The notes below the pieces were generated by a model. It was given only the letters and a program-made list of their open reading frames with translations, made no database searches and was not told where the DNA came from. A stretch of 64,000 bases of DNA from Halomonas llamarensis (GTDB lineage: Bacteria > Pseudomonadota > Gammaproteobacteria > Pseudomonadales > Halomonadaceae). This document shows positions 56,775-64,000 of this stretch, piece after piece (positions within the stretch are counted from its first letter, which is position 1; each line of letters starts with the position of its first letter). The position numbers and the translations under genes are program-made. The stretch covers positions 62,001-126,000 of the forward strand of contig NZ_JAMJPJ010000001.1 in NCBI RefSeq assembly GCF_023555005.1, given 5' to 3'.

Positions 56775-57302
56775 TTAGGTCTCCACGGCGAGCAGCGGCT
56801 TACGCAAGTGGAAGCGCTTTAACTGCGCGCCGCCGCGCTCTACCCAACGCTCGCCGAGGTTTTGCCAGCCGCGACGCTCTAAACGCTCATACAACATAAG
56901 GCTCGCTTCAATCTCAATCGTGCCGCACCCGGCTTCTAACAGCGACCGTTCGGCATGGATCAGCAAGGTGGTGCCGATACCACGTCCGGTAAGCGACGGC
57001 CAAACGTAGAGGGTCTCGACGCGCCCAGCGCTAACGTCGAGCTCCAAGAACCCCACGCAATGACCATCGCAAGTTGCCACCAGCGTCGTGTAAAGCGAAT
57101 GCCGTGCCGCCCAGGCGCTGGCTTCACGCGGTAATACATTCGCCCAGGCACGCCGCTCGGTTAGCGAATAGTGATTCGCGGCACCTTGCATCACCGCGTG
57201 GTAGAAAACCTCGGCCTGATCGGCACCGTCGCGCACAAGGGCTTGACGATACACGACGCGCGGCGCGACCGTCGGGGAAGACGGTGCTAACGCTTCGGTC
57301 AT
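56775..57302 (-). CDS. GNAT family N-acetyltransferase
   Basis: A 175-residue GNAT protein. The acetyl-CoA loop is LTGRGIGTTLLIHAER near residues 114-129 (consensus R/Q-x-x-G-x-G/A), preceded by the beta strand LELDVSAGRVETLYVWPS. It also has a typical final strand MLYERLERRGWQNLGERW. Acetyl acceptor unknown; metabolites, antibiotics or peptides are all possible. GAGG SD before ATG. Divergent from trmO. Confidence 0.88.
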   Translation of the reverse strand: MTEALAPSSPTVAPRVVYRQALVRDGADQAEVFYHAVMQGAANHYSLTERRAWANVLPREASAWAARHSLYTTLVATCDGHCVGFLELDVSAGRVETLYVWPSLTGRGIGTTLLIHAERSLLEAGCGTIEIEASLMLYERLERRGWQNLGERWVERGGAQLKRFHLRKPLLAVET

Positions 57303-57428
57303 AATTGCCTCGTTGCATCTTGCCTATCCGATAGAAGAACCCAACTTACCTTATACTGACACACGCTTCACACCCCTTTGCGCTTATTTTTCACCCCTAC
57401 TGTGACGCCTTTACCCTCTAACGACGGA

Positions 57429-58160
57429 ATGAACGTAGCGATGGACTTCACCCTCACGCCGATTGGCTACATTGATAGCGACTACCCGGATAAATTTGGC
57501 GTGCCACGCCAACCTGGACTTGCCCCTGCAGCCACTGCCACATTAACGCTCGTCGCGCCTTATAACGACCCGCTTAGCGTGCGCGGGTTGGAAGCGGTCA
57601 GTCATCTCTGGGTCAGCTTTATTTTCCACCAGAACCCGCCCACATGGACCCCGCTGGTGCGCCCACCACGCTTAGGCGGCAACCGTAAGGTAGGGGTTTT
57701 TGCCAGCCGCAGCCCCAACCGGCCCAACCGTTTAGGGCTTTCTCTTCTCGCGCTTGAGCGCATTGATACCCAGCGTGGCGTACACCTCACCCTTGCCGGC
57801 TGCGACTTAGTACGCGGCACCCCAGTGGTGGATATCAAGCCTTATCTGCCGTGGGCAGAAGCCAAGCCTGACGCCAGCGCCGGATTTGCCCCCACCTCAC
57901 CGCCGAACGTTGAGGTCATTTTTCAGCCAGCAGCGCTCAACATGTTGGCACAGCGCGACGATCACGACTCGCTACAGGCGTTGATTACGCAAGTACTTAG
58001 CCAAGACCCACGCCCGGCGTACCAACGCAATAGCGCAAGCGAGCGCACCTACGGCGTTAGGCTACGCGATGTGGACGTTAAGTTTCAGGCGTGGGATCAC
58101 AACACCGCCGACAACAAAATGGCCACAACCTTAGCAGTTGTGGCCATTGAAGCCGTATAA
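57429..58160 (+). CDS. trmO: tRNA (t6A37)-methyltransferase TrmO (TsaA/YaeB)
   Basis: A 243-residue SAM-dependent enzyme that methylates N6-threonylcarbamoyl-adenosine at position 37 of some tRNA-Thr. The TsaA/TrmO beta-barrel domain shows TPIGYIDSDYPDKFGVPRQPGL, VFASRSPNRPNRLGLSLL and CDLVRGTPVVDIKPYLPW. A C-terminal domain of about 70 residues follows. Start uncertain: ATG 57429 is used; ATG 57441 also fits. The last 45 bases of the coding region form a perfect 12-bp hairpin that probably serves the convergent purC. Confidence 0.92.
   Translation: MNVAMDFTLTPIGYIDSDYPDKFGVPRQPGLAPAATATLTLVAPYNDPLSVRGLEAVSHLWVSFIFHQNPPTWTPLVRPPRLGGNRKVGVFASRSPNRPNRLGLSLLALERIDTQRGVHLTLAGCDLVRGTPVVDIKPYLPWAEAKPDASAGFAPTSPPNVEVIFQPAALNMLAQRDDHDSLQALITQVLSQDPRPAYQRNSASERTYGVRLRDVDVKFQAWDHNTADNKMATTLAVVAIEAV
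58118..58148 (-). terminator. purC terminator embedded in the 3' coding end of trmO
   Basis: AATGGCCACAAC (58118-58129) and GTTGTGGCCATT (58137-58148) form a perfect 12-bp stem with a 7-base loop. On the minus strand the stem is followed by TTGTTGT after a closing TT, a U-rich tail, 28 bases past the purC stop codon. The same bases encode the last residues of TrmO. Confidence 0.75.
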
Positions 58161-58176
58161 AGTGGGGAAAGCTCGA

Positions 58177-58893
58177 CTATGCCGGAAAGTTAATTCCGAT
58201 GCGGCGGCCGACTTCTTCATAAGCTTCAATTACGCCGCCGAGCCCCTGACGAAAGCGGTCTTTATCCATTTTTTCCCGCGTGTTGGCATCCCATAAGCGG
58301 CAACCATCGGGCGAGAACTCGTCGCCCAAAACAATCTGGCCGTTGAAGATGCCAAACTCCAGCTTGTAATCCACCAAAAGCATCCCGCCTTCGGTAAATA
58401 GCTGTTTAAGCACGTGATTGACCTTAAACGTAAGGTCTTTCATTTTAGCCAACTGCTCAGGCTTGGCCCAACCAAAGGTCTCAGCGAGCGACTCGTTGAT
58501 CATCGGGTCGCCCTTCTCATCGTTTTTCAAGAACAGCTCAAACGTAGGCGGCGTAAGGGTCATCCCTTCCTCTACACCTAGGCGTTTCACCAGACCACCG
58601 GCGGCAATATTACGTACCACGCACTCTACCGGAATCATTTCCATTTTCTTCACCAAGCTTTCGGTGCTGGAGAGGCGCTTTTCAAAATGCGTCGGAATAC
58701 CGGCGTCTTCTAGGCGCTCCATAATAAAGGCGTTAAAGACATTATTGACCAGCCCTTTTCGCGCAAGCGCCTCTTTCTTTTTACCATCGAAGGCACTGGT
58801 ATCATCGCGAAATTGGAGTACCAACAAATCAGGATCGTCGGTGGTATATACAGACTTTGCCTTACCGGCATAAAGTTCTTGGCGCTTTTCCAT
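58177..58893 (-). CDS. purC: Phosphoribosylaminoimidazole-succinocarboxamide synthase PurC
   Basis: The SAICAR synthetase step of purine synthesis (CAIR + Asp + ATP). 238 residues, full length. [12 protein letters not shown] at the start is the ATP-contacting loop, [21 protein letters not shown] near 81-101 and [10 protein letters not shown] near 172-181 are diagnostic. GGAG SD before ATG. Last gene in dapA-bamC-purC, the same order as in E. coli. Confidence 0.97.
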   Translation of the reverse strand: MEKRQELYAGKAKSVYTTDDPDLLVLQFRDDTSAFDGKKKEALARKGLVNNVFNAFIMERLEDAGIPTHFEKRLSSTESLVKKMEMIPVECVVRNIAAGGLVKRLGVEEGMTLTPPTFELFLKNDEKGDPMINESLAETFGWAKPEQLAKMKDLTFKVNHVLKQLFTEGGMLLVDYKLEFGIFNGQIVLGDEFSPDGCRLWDANTREKMDKDRFRQGLGGVIEAYEEVGRRIGINFPA

Positions 58894-58926
58894 GGAGGCT
58901 CCGAGAGAGTCGAAGGGGTAAATAAT

Positions 58927-59946
58927 TTAGCGTAAATAACCAGCCACGCGTTCTAACAACTCACGCTGATGCTCGGCGCTAAGATCACGCTCGCCAGCAT
59001 TTTGCGCACGCAGCACAACCTCTTCGCCGCGGGGGTCAAGCACCAGGCGCACCCGATAGGGCGACGTGTTGGTCAACGACTTCATCATCCGCGTCCACAA
59101 GCCGAAATCACGCAGCTCCCGCGGCGTGTAATCCACCACAAAGGCATAATCAGACGGGCGCGCTTCAATCAGCTCACGTTGGCCCTCGGCGTCAAAATCC
59201 AACTCAAGAAAATGGTCGAGCTCTGCCCAAACACGGTCGGTCTGATACGGAATATTTACCGTCCACTGCCCATCCTCTTGGCGAAACGCCAAGGATTTTT
59301 GATCGGTATAGCGCTGAGCATTGAGCGACGATGACAGCATACCCTCTGCACTCGCGCGCGCGCTGAGGTAGTCGTCAAGCGCATTAAGGCAGTTCGCAAG
59401 CGATGTGCCTTGTTGCTCACAACGCACTTCGCTGTGCCCGGCACGCAATGCGCTTTGCAGACTGATTTGACCCTGCTGTAGATTAATAACCCCTTGCGAG
59501 GGGCTGACACGAGTCACATCAACCGGCTGAGAGCGCACAAACGACTCAAGCAGCGGCCAAACCGTGCCCGCGTCTGCCGCTACCACCAGCCAGCGCTGAC
59601 CGCCAATTTCACGCGACTCAACAAACGCTGACTCAATACCACCGGCAAGGGTAAGCGGCTGTGGCGGACGCACGTCGCTGGGCGCACTTAAACGCGACGG
59701 GCTCGCGACCTCGGGCACCGGCAGTGCATCACCATAGCGCTGGGCGTTACGGGTTTCAGGTAGGCTCAGCGAAGTCCCCGGCTCAACATCAACATAATCG
59801 AGGTTGCGATCATCAAAGAAGCCTTCACGCGCGCAGCCTGATAGCGCCACCGCCGTTACCAGTGCCAGTGCCAGCGGGATACATTTAAGCGCCGGAGTTT
59901 TAAACGCGAAGGGTGTTAGGGCATAGGGTTTCAGGGCAGAACTCAT
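58927..59946 (-). CDS. bamC: Outer membrane assembly lipoprotein BamC
   Basis: The BamC (NlpB) lipoprotein of the Bam complex that inserts beta-barrel proteins in the outer membrane. 339 residues. The lipobox is LSGC with Cys38. An extended low-complexity region with LDYVDVEPGTSLSLPETR comes next, as in E. coli BamC, followed by two helix-grip domains. AGGTGG lies four bases before ATG 59946; a TTG one codon earlier is rejected. Lies between dapA and purC. Confidence 0.93.
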   Translation of the reverse strand: MSSALKPYALTPFAFKTPALKCIPLALALVTAVALSGCAREGFFDDRNLDYVDVEPGTSLSLPETRNAQRYGDALPVPEVASPSRLSAPSDVRPPQPLTLAGGIESAFVESREIGGQRWLVVAADAGTVWPLLESFVRSQPVDVTRVSPSQGVINLQQGQISLQSALRAGHSEVRCEQQGTSLANCLNALDDYLSARASAEGMLSSSLNAQRYTDQKSLAFRQEDGQWTVNIPYQTDRVWAELDHFLELDFDAEGQRELIEARPSDYAFVVDYTPRELRDFGLWTRMMKSLTNTSPYRVRLVLDPRGEEVVLRAQNAGERDLSAEHQRELLERVAGYLR

Positions 59947-60023
59947 CAAGCCACCTTAGTGTTCATAAAATAGAGGCCAAGCACACACTTTAGCACCAAG
60001 CCAACGTAACGTTATCGACAGGA

Positions 60024-60908
60024 TTACTCCTCAACGACACCGGCAAGCTGAAGCGCCTCGCTCACGGTGGCGTGGTACTTTTCAGATAACCAAGTCAGCG
60101 GTAAACGAATGCCAGCATCGGCGTACCCCATACGATTGAGTGCCCATTTCACCGGAATCGGATTGGATTCAATGCCCAAGTTAGTGTGCAGCGGCATTAA
60201 ACGGGTATTGAGCTGGTGGGCTTTGTCAGCATCGCCGGACACTGCGGCGGCGCAAAGGTCGTGCATCGCTTTGGGGGCGACATTGGCCGTCACCGAAATA
60301 TCACCGTGGCCGCCCATCAACATGAAGTCACAAGCAGTGGCATCGTCACCGGAGTAAAGCATAAAACCGCTGCCCTTCACGCGGTTGATCAAATCTTCAG
60401 CGCGCTCTAAGTTACCAGTGGCGTCTTTCAGGCCGATAATATTATCCACTTCCGCCAAGCGGACGACGGTCTCGTTGTAGAGGTCAGAGCAGGTACGGCC
60501 CGGCACGTTATACAAAATCACCGGCAACTTGCTGCCTTCGGCAACCGCTTTGAAGTGCTGGTACAAGCCTTCTTGGGTCGGCTTGTTGTAGTACGGGCAC
60601 ACCGAGAGGCAGTAATCCGCGCCCACCTCTGACGCGTAACGCGCCAGCTCCACCGCCTCGGAGGTCGCGTTTGCACCCGTACCGGCAATCACGGGAATAC
60701 GCCCGTTGACTTCTTCCACGACACTTCGAATCACGTCAAAGTGCTCGGCGAATGACATGGTCGTCGGCTCGCCGGTTGTCCCCGCGGCCACAATGGCATC
60801 GGTACCGTTTTCAAGGTGGAAGTTCACCAGACGACGAAGCGCCTCCCAGTCGATGTCGCCATTGACCTTCATCGGCGTCGCTAGGGCGACAATGCTGCCT
60901 GTTATCAT
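60024..60908 (-). CDS. dapA: 4-hydroxy-tetrahydrodipicolinate synthase DapA
   Basis: Condenses pyruvate with aspartate semialdehyde in lysine and diaminopimelate synthesis. 294 residues. Schiff-base Lys161 ([11 protein letters not shown]), Tyr133 (ILYNVPGRT), and the GTTGEPTT motif near 43-50 are all present. GAGGA SD supports ATG 60908, so the 33-codon longer frame is rejected. First gene of dapA-bamC-purC; divergent from bcp. Confidence 0.97.
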   Translation of the reverse strand: MITGSIVALATPMKVNGDIDWEALRRLVNFHLENGTDAIVAAGTTGEPTTMSFAEHFDVIRSVVEEVNGRIPVIAGTGANATSEAVELARYASEVGADYCLSVCPYYNKPTQEGLYQHFKAVAEGSKLPVILYNVPGRTCSDLYNETVVRLAEVDNIIGLKDATGNLERAEDLINRVKGSGFMLYSGDDATACDFMLMGGHGDISVTANVAPKAMHDLCAAAVSGDADKAHQLNTRLMPLHTNLGIESNPIPVKWALNRMGYADAGIRLPLTWLSEKYHATVSEALQLAGVVEE

Positions 60909-61145
60909 CCGTTTTTCCTCAACGTCAAATAAGGGTATGCGTGCGCCGCTCGTGGGCGAACAATAAGTGTAAATGGTACTCAGGCGGCTCGACCCTGTAC
61001 AGCGCAAAGCCGCCAGCTTGCAGATATTTCACTAGCGCGTTTTCATTATGCTCAGGAGCACGAGATGTTTTCAGTGTTTAATTTTGACAGCGCAACGCTC
61101 CTTGCGTGTAATCATACGGTCTTTGACCTTAATGAGGAGTCCGCT

Positions 61146-61631
61146 ATGAGCGTTGAGATTGACCAACCCGTGCCTGATTTTTCCGCCCCGGCTACCGGCG
61201 ATAAAACCGTTACGCTATCCGAGCTACGCGGTCAGCAGATAGTGGTGTATTTCTACCCTAAAGCCAGCACCCCTGGCTGCACCACCGAAGGCGGCGACTT
61301 TCGCGACCACAAACCGCAGTTTGACGCTGCTAACACCGTGATTATCGGTGTCTCGCGCGACGGCATTCGTGCCCAGGAGAACTTTAAAGCCAAACAAGAT
61401 TTCAACTTTGACCTGATTTCCGACAAAGACGAAACCGTTTGTCCGCTATTTGACGTCATCAAACTCAAAAAGATGTATGGCAAAGAGCACCTCGGCATCG
61501 AGCGCAGCACGTTTTTGATCGACTCGGACGGCAAACTCGCGCAAGCGTGGCGCGGTGTCAAAGTTCCCGGCCATGTGGCTGAGGTGTTAGACGCGGCAAA
61601 AGCGCTCCACAACGGATCACTTAAACACTAA
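61146..61631 (+). CDS. bcp: Thioredoxin-dependent thiol peroxidase Bcp (PrxQ)
   Basis: A 161-residue peroxiredoxin of the Bcp/PrxQ type that reduces hydrogen peroxide and organic peroxides. The peroxidatic Cys45 is in PKASTPGCTTE. The usual resolving Cys five residues later is absent (Gly50 region); the only other Cys is near 100 (ETVCPLF). GAGGAG SD lies before ATG 61146, so the 27-codon longer frame is not used. A 15-bp tandem repeat starts at its stop codon. Confidence 0.93.
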   Translation: MSVEIDQPVPDFSAPATGDKTVTLSELRGQQIVVYFYPKASTPGCTTEGGDFRDHKPQFDAANTVIIGVSRDGIRAQENFKAKQDFNFDLISDKDETVCPLFDVIKLKKMYGKEHLGIERSTFLIDSDGKLAQAWRGVKVPGHVAEVLDAAKALHNGSLKH

Positions 61632-61662
61632 GTGGTCAACAACTAAGTGGTCAACAACTAAG
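61627..61662. repeat. 15-bp tandem repeat at the end of bcp
   Basis: ACTAAGTGGTCAACA is repeated directly about 2.4 times from 61627 to 61662, with the bcp stop codon in the first copy. A fourth, imperfect copy (CTCAGTGGTCAAC) lies at 61681-61693 and overlaps the following hairpin. Confidence 0.9.
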
Positions 61663-61687
61663 CACGCAGCCCTTTTTACCCTCAGTG

Positions 61688-61714
61688 GTCAACGTGAGAT
61701 AGGCGCACGTTGAC
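61688..61714. terminator. Hairpin between bcp and the AI-2E permease gene
   Basis: GTCAACGTG (61688-61696) and CACGTTGAC (61706-61714) form a perfect 9-bp stem with a 9-base loop, four bases before the end of the convergent gene. It can serve both directions, but neither side has a good T-run. Its left arm is built from the last copy of the tandem repeat. Confidence 0.55.
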
Positions 61715-61718
61715 TGTG

Positions 61719-62843
61719 CTAAAGCGCTGCGGGCTCATCCTCTTTTACGCGTTGAGGCACATCTTTCCCTCGCTCTTCATCGCGGTCATGTAACCCACGC
61801 GGCCATGCATATACCAGCGCTTTAAGCAGTGTTGCCAGCGGAATGGCGAAGAAAATGCCCCAAAAGCCCCAAATACCACCAAAAAACAGCACCGCGACAA
61901 TAATCGAGACAGGATGAATATTGTTTGTTTCCGAAAACAGAATCGGCGATAGCACATTACCGTCGAGGGCCTGAATAACGCCATAGACGATCAACACATA
62001 CACAAACTGATCACTAATACCGAAGTGAAAGCCTGCCACCGCCGCCACCGGAAGCGTGGTCACTGCGGCGCCGATGTAGGGCACAAGCACGGAAAAGCCC
62101 ACCAACACAGCTAAAAGCGCCGAATACGGCAACCTAAAATAGGCAAAGGTAAAAAATGCGATCGTACCCACAATAATAATTTCAATGAACTTACCGCGGA
62201 TGTAGTTGGCGATTTGTGCATCCATTTCGTGCCAAATACGCGTCATTAAATCGCGCTTTTGCGGCAGCAATGAGAGGATAAACCCCACCAACTTGTCGCG
62301 ATCCTTGAGCATGAAAAAAACCAGAATCGGCACTAAAACAAGGTAGATGATCAGCGCCATAATGTTACCAAGCGAAGCCAGCGAAAGCGTTAATGCCCGC
62401 TGCCCTAACTGGCTGATCTCCCGACTGGCAACGCCAATCCAACTCTGCATTTGATCCGGCGTGATCAAGTTAGGGTAGCGCGACTGCAGCTCATCCAACC
62501 AATCTTGGCCACTGGCAAACATTCTGGGCGTCTCTTGCACCAGCCCCACCAGCTGGTTCCAAATTAACGGCATAAGAATGAACGCCAAGGTCAACAAGAC
62601 ACTGATAAAGCCTAAGAAGACGATCACAACAGCCAGCAGGTGCGGCACACGTCGGCGCGTTAACGCACTCACCGCCCCCTGCAGCAGAAAGGCAATAATC
62701 AGCGCGGTAAAAAACGGCGCCAACATGCGACCAAACCAGATAATGGCCGCAAAACCTGCGACCAATACCAATAGCAAAATGATCGCTTCTTCGTCAGAAA
62801 AGTAGCGCTCTATCCAACTTTTAAAGATGGTGCGCATGGTCAT
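61719..62843 (-). CDS. AI-2E family transporter (PerM/YdiK-like)
   Basis: A 374-residue polytopic membrane protein with about seven to eight hydrophobic segments and a central hydrophilic loop. The VGLVQETPRMFASGQDWLDELQSRYP loop and LIVYGVIQALDGNVLSPILFSETNNIHPVSII split across 275-310 are typical of the AI-2E exporter-like family (UPF0118/PerM). Members export autoinducer-2 or act as antiporters; substrate here is unknown. ATGA overlap with the TusA-like gene upstream shows coupling. Confidence 0.9.
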   Translation of the reverse strand: MTMRTIFKSWIERYFSDEEAIILLLVLVAGFAAIIWFGRMLAPFFTALIIAFLLQGAVSALTRRRVPHLLAVVIVFLGFISVLLTLAFILMPLIWNQLVGLVQETPRMFASGQDWLDELQSRYPNLITPDQMQSWIGVASREISQLGQRALTLSLASLGNIMALIIYLVLVPILVFFMLKDRDKLVGFILSLLPQKRDLMTRIWHEMDAQIANYIRGKFIEIIIVGTIAFFTFAYFRLPYSALLAVLVGFSVLVPYIGAAVTTLPVAAVAGFHFGISDQFVYVLIVYGVIQALDGNVLSPILFSETNNIHPVSIIVAVLFFGGIWGFWGIFFAIPLATLLKALVYAWPRGLHDRDEERGKDVPQRVKEDEPAAL

Positions 62844-63118
62844 GACGCACTCACCCCTACCTTACGAATCCAGTAATAATAAACGCCTTCACGCTCCTCT
62901 TGCGCTTCTAACGTATGCGCACTCTGCTCAGTGAATGACGCCATATCGCGCCATGAACCGGCATCGGTTGCACGCACCTCAAGCAGTTTACCTTCTTCTA
63001 ATGAAGCCAGCATTTGTTTTGCTTTGAGAAGCGGCAGCGGGCAGTGCAAACCGCACGCATCCAACAGCGCATCGCGCTCGCCGATACCGCGTGACTCTGT
63101 GTTCGTCTCTTTCGGCAT
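62840..63118 (-). CDS. TusA-family sulfurtransferase
   Basis: A 92-residue TusA/SirA-like protein. DACGLHCPLPLLKAK holds the conserved CPxP with Cys26, the residue that carries persulfide sulfur. It could feed tRNA thiolation or molybdenum cofactor sulfur transfer, or be one of the less studied TusA paralogues. It precedes the AI-2E permease with a four-base overlap. The N-terminal 12 residues are longer than E. coli TusA. Confidence 0.88.
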   Translation of the reverse strand: MPKETNTESRGIGERDALLDACGLHCPLPLLKAKQMLASLEEGKLLEVRATDAGSWRDMASFTEQSAHTLEAQEEREGVYYYWIRKVGVSAS

Positions 63119-63293
63119 TCTAACCCCGCTATATTGTGCATTTATGTGACATGATGCGAGACATCAACATCCAACGCCAAACGGTTACGATTTAACGGCA
63201 CTTCTCACCGTGAATCAATGTCACAACATCACGCACGCCTGCGTTAATACCGCTGACGTAACCCCGCTGCTTACCATCATGCAAGAGGATGCT

Positions 63294-64000
63294 ATGCCAC
63301 GTCTTCGTCTCACTCGCTATGGGTGGCTTTGTGCCGCTGCCCTGACAGCCAGTACGCTATTTTACAGCACAGGCGGCGCGGCACAGGACAACTATCTACA
63401 GAGCAACTATCCACAAAGCAACTACCCACAGGGCAACTACCAGCTACCGACGCTCAGCACTGGATCATCAACGGCCAGCAGCGAGGAGACTCGCTTAGGC
63501 CGAGCTTGGTTGCGGCAGTTCCGCGCTCAGGCGCCGCAGTGGCAAGACCCTATTGTTCATCACTATCTCGATCGTTTGGTCGCGCGCCTCGCTCCGCATA
63601 GCCATATTAACGGTATCGACACCATCACCGTGATGGTCGATAGCGCCTCGCTGAATGCGTTTGCTGTGCCGGGCGGGGTGATTGGCGTGAATGCGGGGCT
63701 CTTCGCCTTTGCTGAGGATGAAGGCGCCTTCGCCTCTGTGGTCGCCCATGAACTCGGACACATCGCCCAGCGCCATTACGCGCGTGGTACGGCGCGCGCC
63801 GAGCAGACGCAAATTCCCGCCATGGCGGCTATGCTCGCGGGCATGATAATGGCTGCCAGCGGCGCGGGCGATGCGGGTATCGCAGCGGCGATGGGGTCGC
63901 AGGCAGCCCTTTTGCAAGATCGGCTCACCTACTCGCGGCGTTATGAAGAGGAGGCGGACCGCGTGGGCCTACAAGCGCTTGCGGCCGCAGGTTACGACCC
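63294..64000 (+). CDS. bepA: M48 metalloprotease BepA/YfgC (partial, 3' end outside window)
   Basis: The first 235 residues of a periplasmic M48 peptidase. A signal peptide ends near residue 30 (GGAAQ). A short repeat of SNYPQ-like units (about 38-50) follows. The zinc motif HELGH is at 152-156, and SRRYEEEADRVG holds the third ligand, Glu. BepA assists LptD assembly and degrades misassembled outer membrane proteins, and usually carries TPR repeats at the C-terminus, here beyond the window. AAGAGG lies five bases before ATG 63294. Loss of the C-terminal part leaves the BepA/LoiP distinction open. Confidence 0.88.
   Translation, partial: MPRLRLTRYGWLCAAALTASTLFYSTGGAAQDNYLQSNYPQSNYPQGNYQLPTLSTGSSTASSEETRLGRAWLRQFRAQAPQWQDPIVHHYLDRLVARLAPHSHINGIDTITVMVDSASLNAFAVPGGVIGVNAGLFAFAEDEGAFASVVAHELGHIAQRHYARGTARAEQTQIPAMAAMLAGMIMAASGAGDAGIAAAMGSQAALLQDRLTYSRRYEEEADRVGLQALAAAGYD

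Overview
The window looks like chromosomal DNA from an aerobic, heterotrophic gammaproteobacterium, most likely of the Halomonadaceae (Halomonas/Vreelandella). This is an inference from protein character and gene order, not from a search. Pointers are BamC (a gammaproteobacterial Bam lipoprotein) in a dapA-bamC-purC run, a phasin-like protein, a CrbS/CrbR acetate switch beside acs and a DUF4212-linked sodium symporter, and a full cbb3 oxidase locus next to an FNR/Anr-type regulator. No insertion sequence, prophage, CRISPR array or rRNA gene was seen. Almost all of the window is ordinary, tightly packed core and metabolic genes.

Layout. 1-8.8 kb, minus strand: a TRAP transporter (dctPQM, dctM cut by the window edge), a secreted DUF192 protein, modABC for molybdate, pyruvate kinase, a quinone-reductase-like oxidoreductase, a phasin and (to 9.6 kb) a glutathione transferase. 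10-18.2 kb, plus strand: hydroxy-acid catabolism, with lactate/glycolate permease, quinone-linked D-lactate dehydrogenase, glycolate oxidase glcDEF and glcG. A PdhR/LldR-type operator lies upstream of the permease. 18.3-18.9 kb: five minus-strand tRNAs (three Asp, two Val). 19.9-31 kb: ccoNOQP, ccoGHIS, a TauE/SafE-like membrane protein, hemN and fnr, with FNR-like boxes before ccoN and hemN, so the oxygen-limited respiratory programme sits together. 31-34.5 kb, minus: ttcA, a degenerate exonuclease-like protein and a cNMP/CBS/DUF294 protein. 35.3-45 kb: acetate locus (DUF4212 protein, symporter, unknown membrane protein, transceptor kinase crbS, regulator crbR, acs). 45-50 kb: sprT-like, UPF0149, phospholipase D/cardiolipin synthase-like, rsmJ, tsaB, adk. 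50-55 kb: pyruvate dehydrogenase aceE-aceF. 55-64 kb: ampD, nadC, a GNAT protein, trmO, purC, bamC, dapA, bcp, an AI-2E-family permease, a TusA-like protein and the start of bepA.

Taken together, the genes describe the lower end of carbon metabolism. Lactate, glycolate and acetate are taken up and oxidised, pyruvate is made (pykA, dld) and converted to acetyl-CoA (aceEF), acetate is activated (acs under CrbSR), and electrons go to a high-affinity cbb3 oxidase under FNR control.

I found no clearly new multi-gene system. The items most worth a second look are an exonuclease-fold protein that seems to have lost every catalytic residue, the acetate locus with its unknown membrane protein and long AT-rich upstream region, a purC terminator hidden inside the end of trmO, and several short repeats and palindromes in regulatory positions. 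Start sites were chosen by eye from Shine-Dalgarno (SD) spacing and family lengths; several differ from the longest possible frame.
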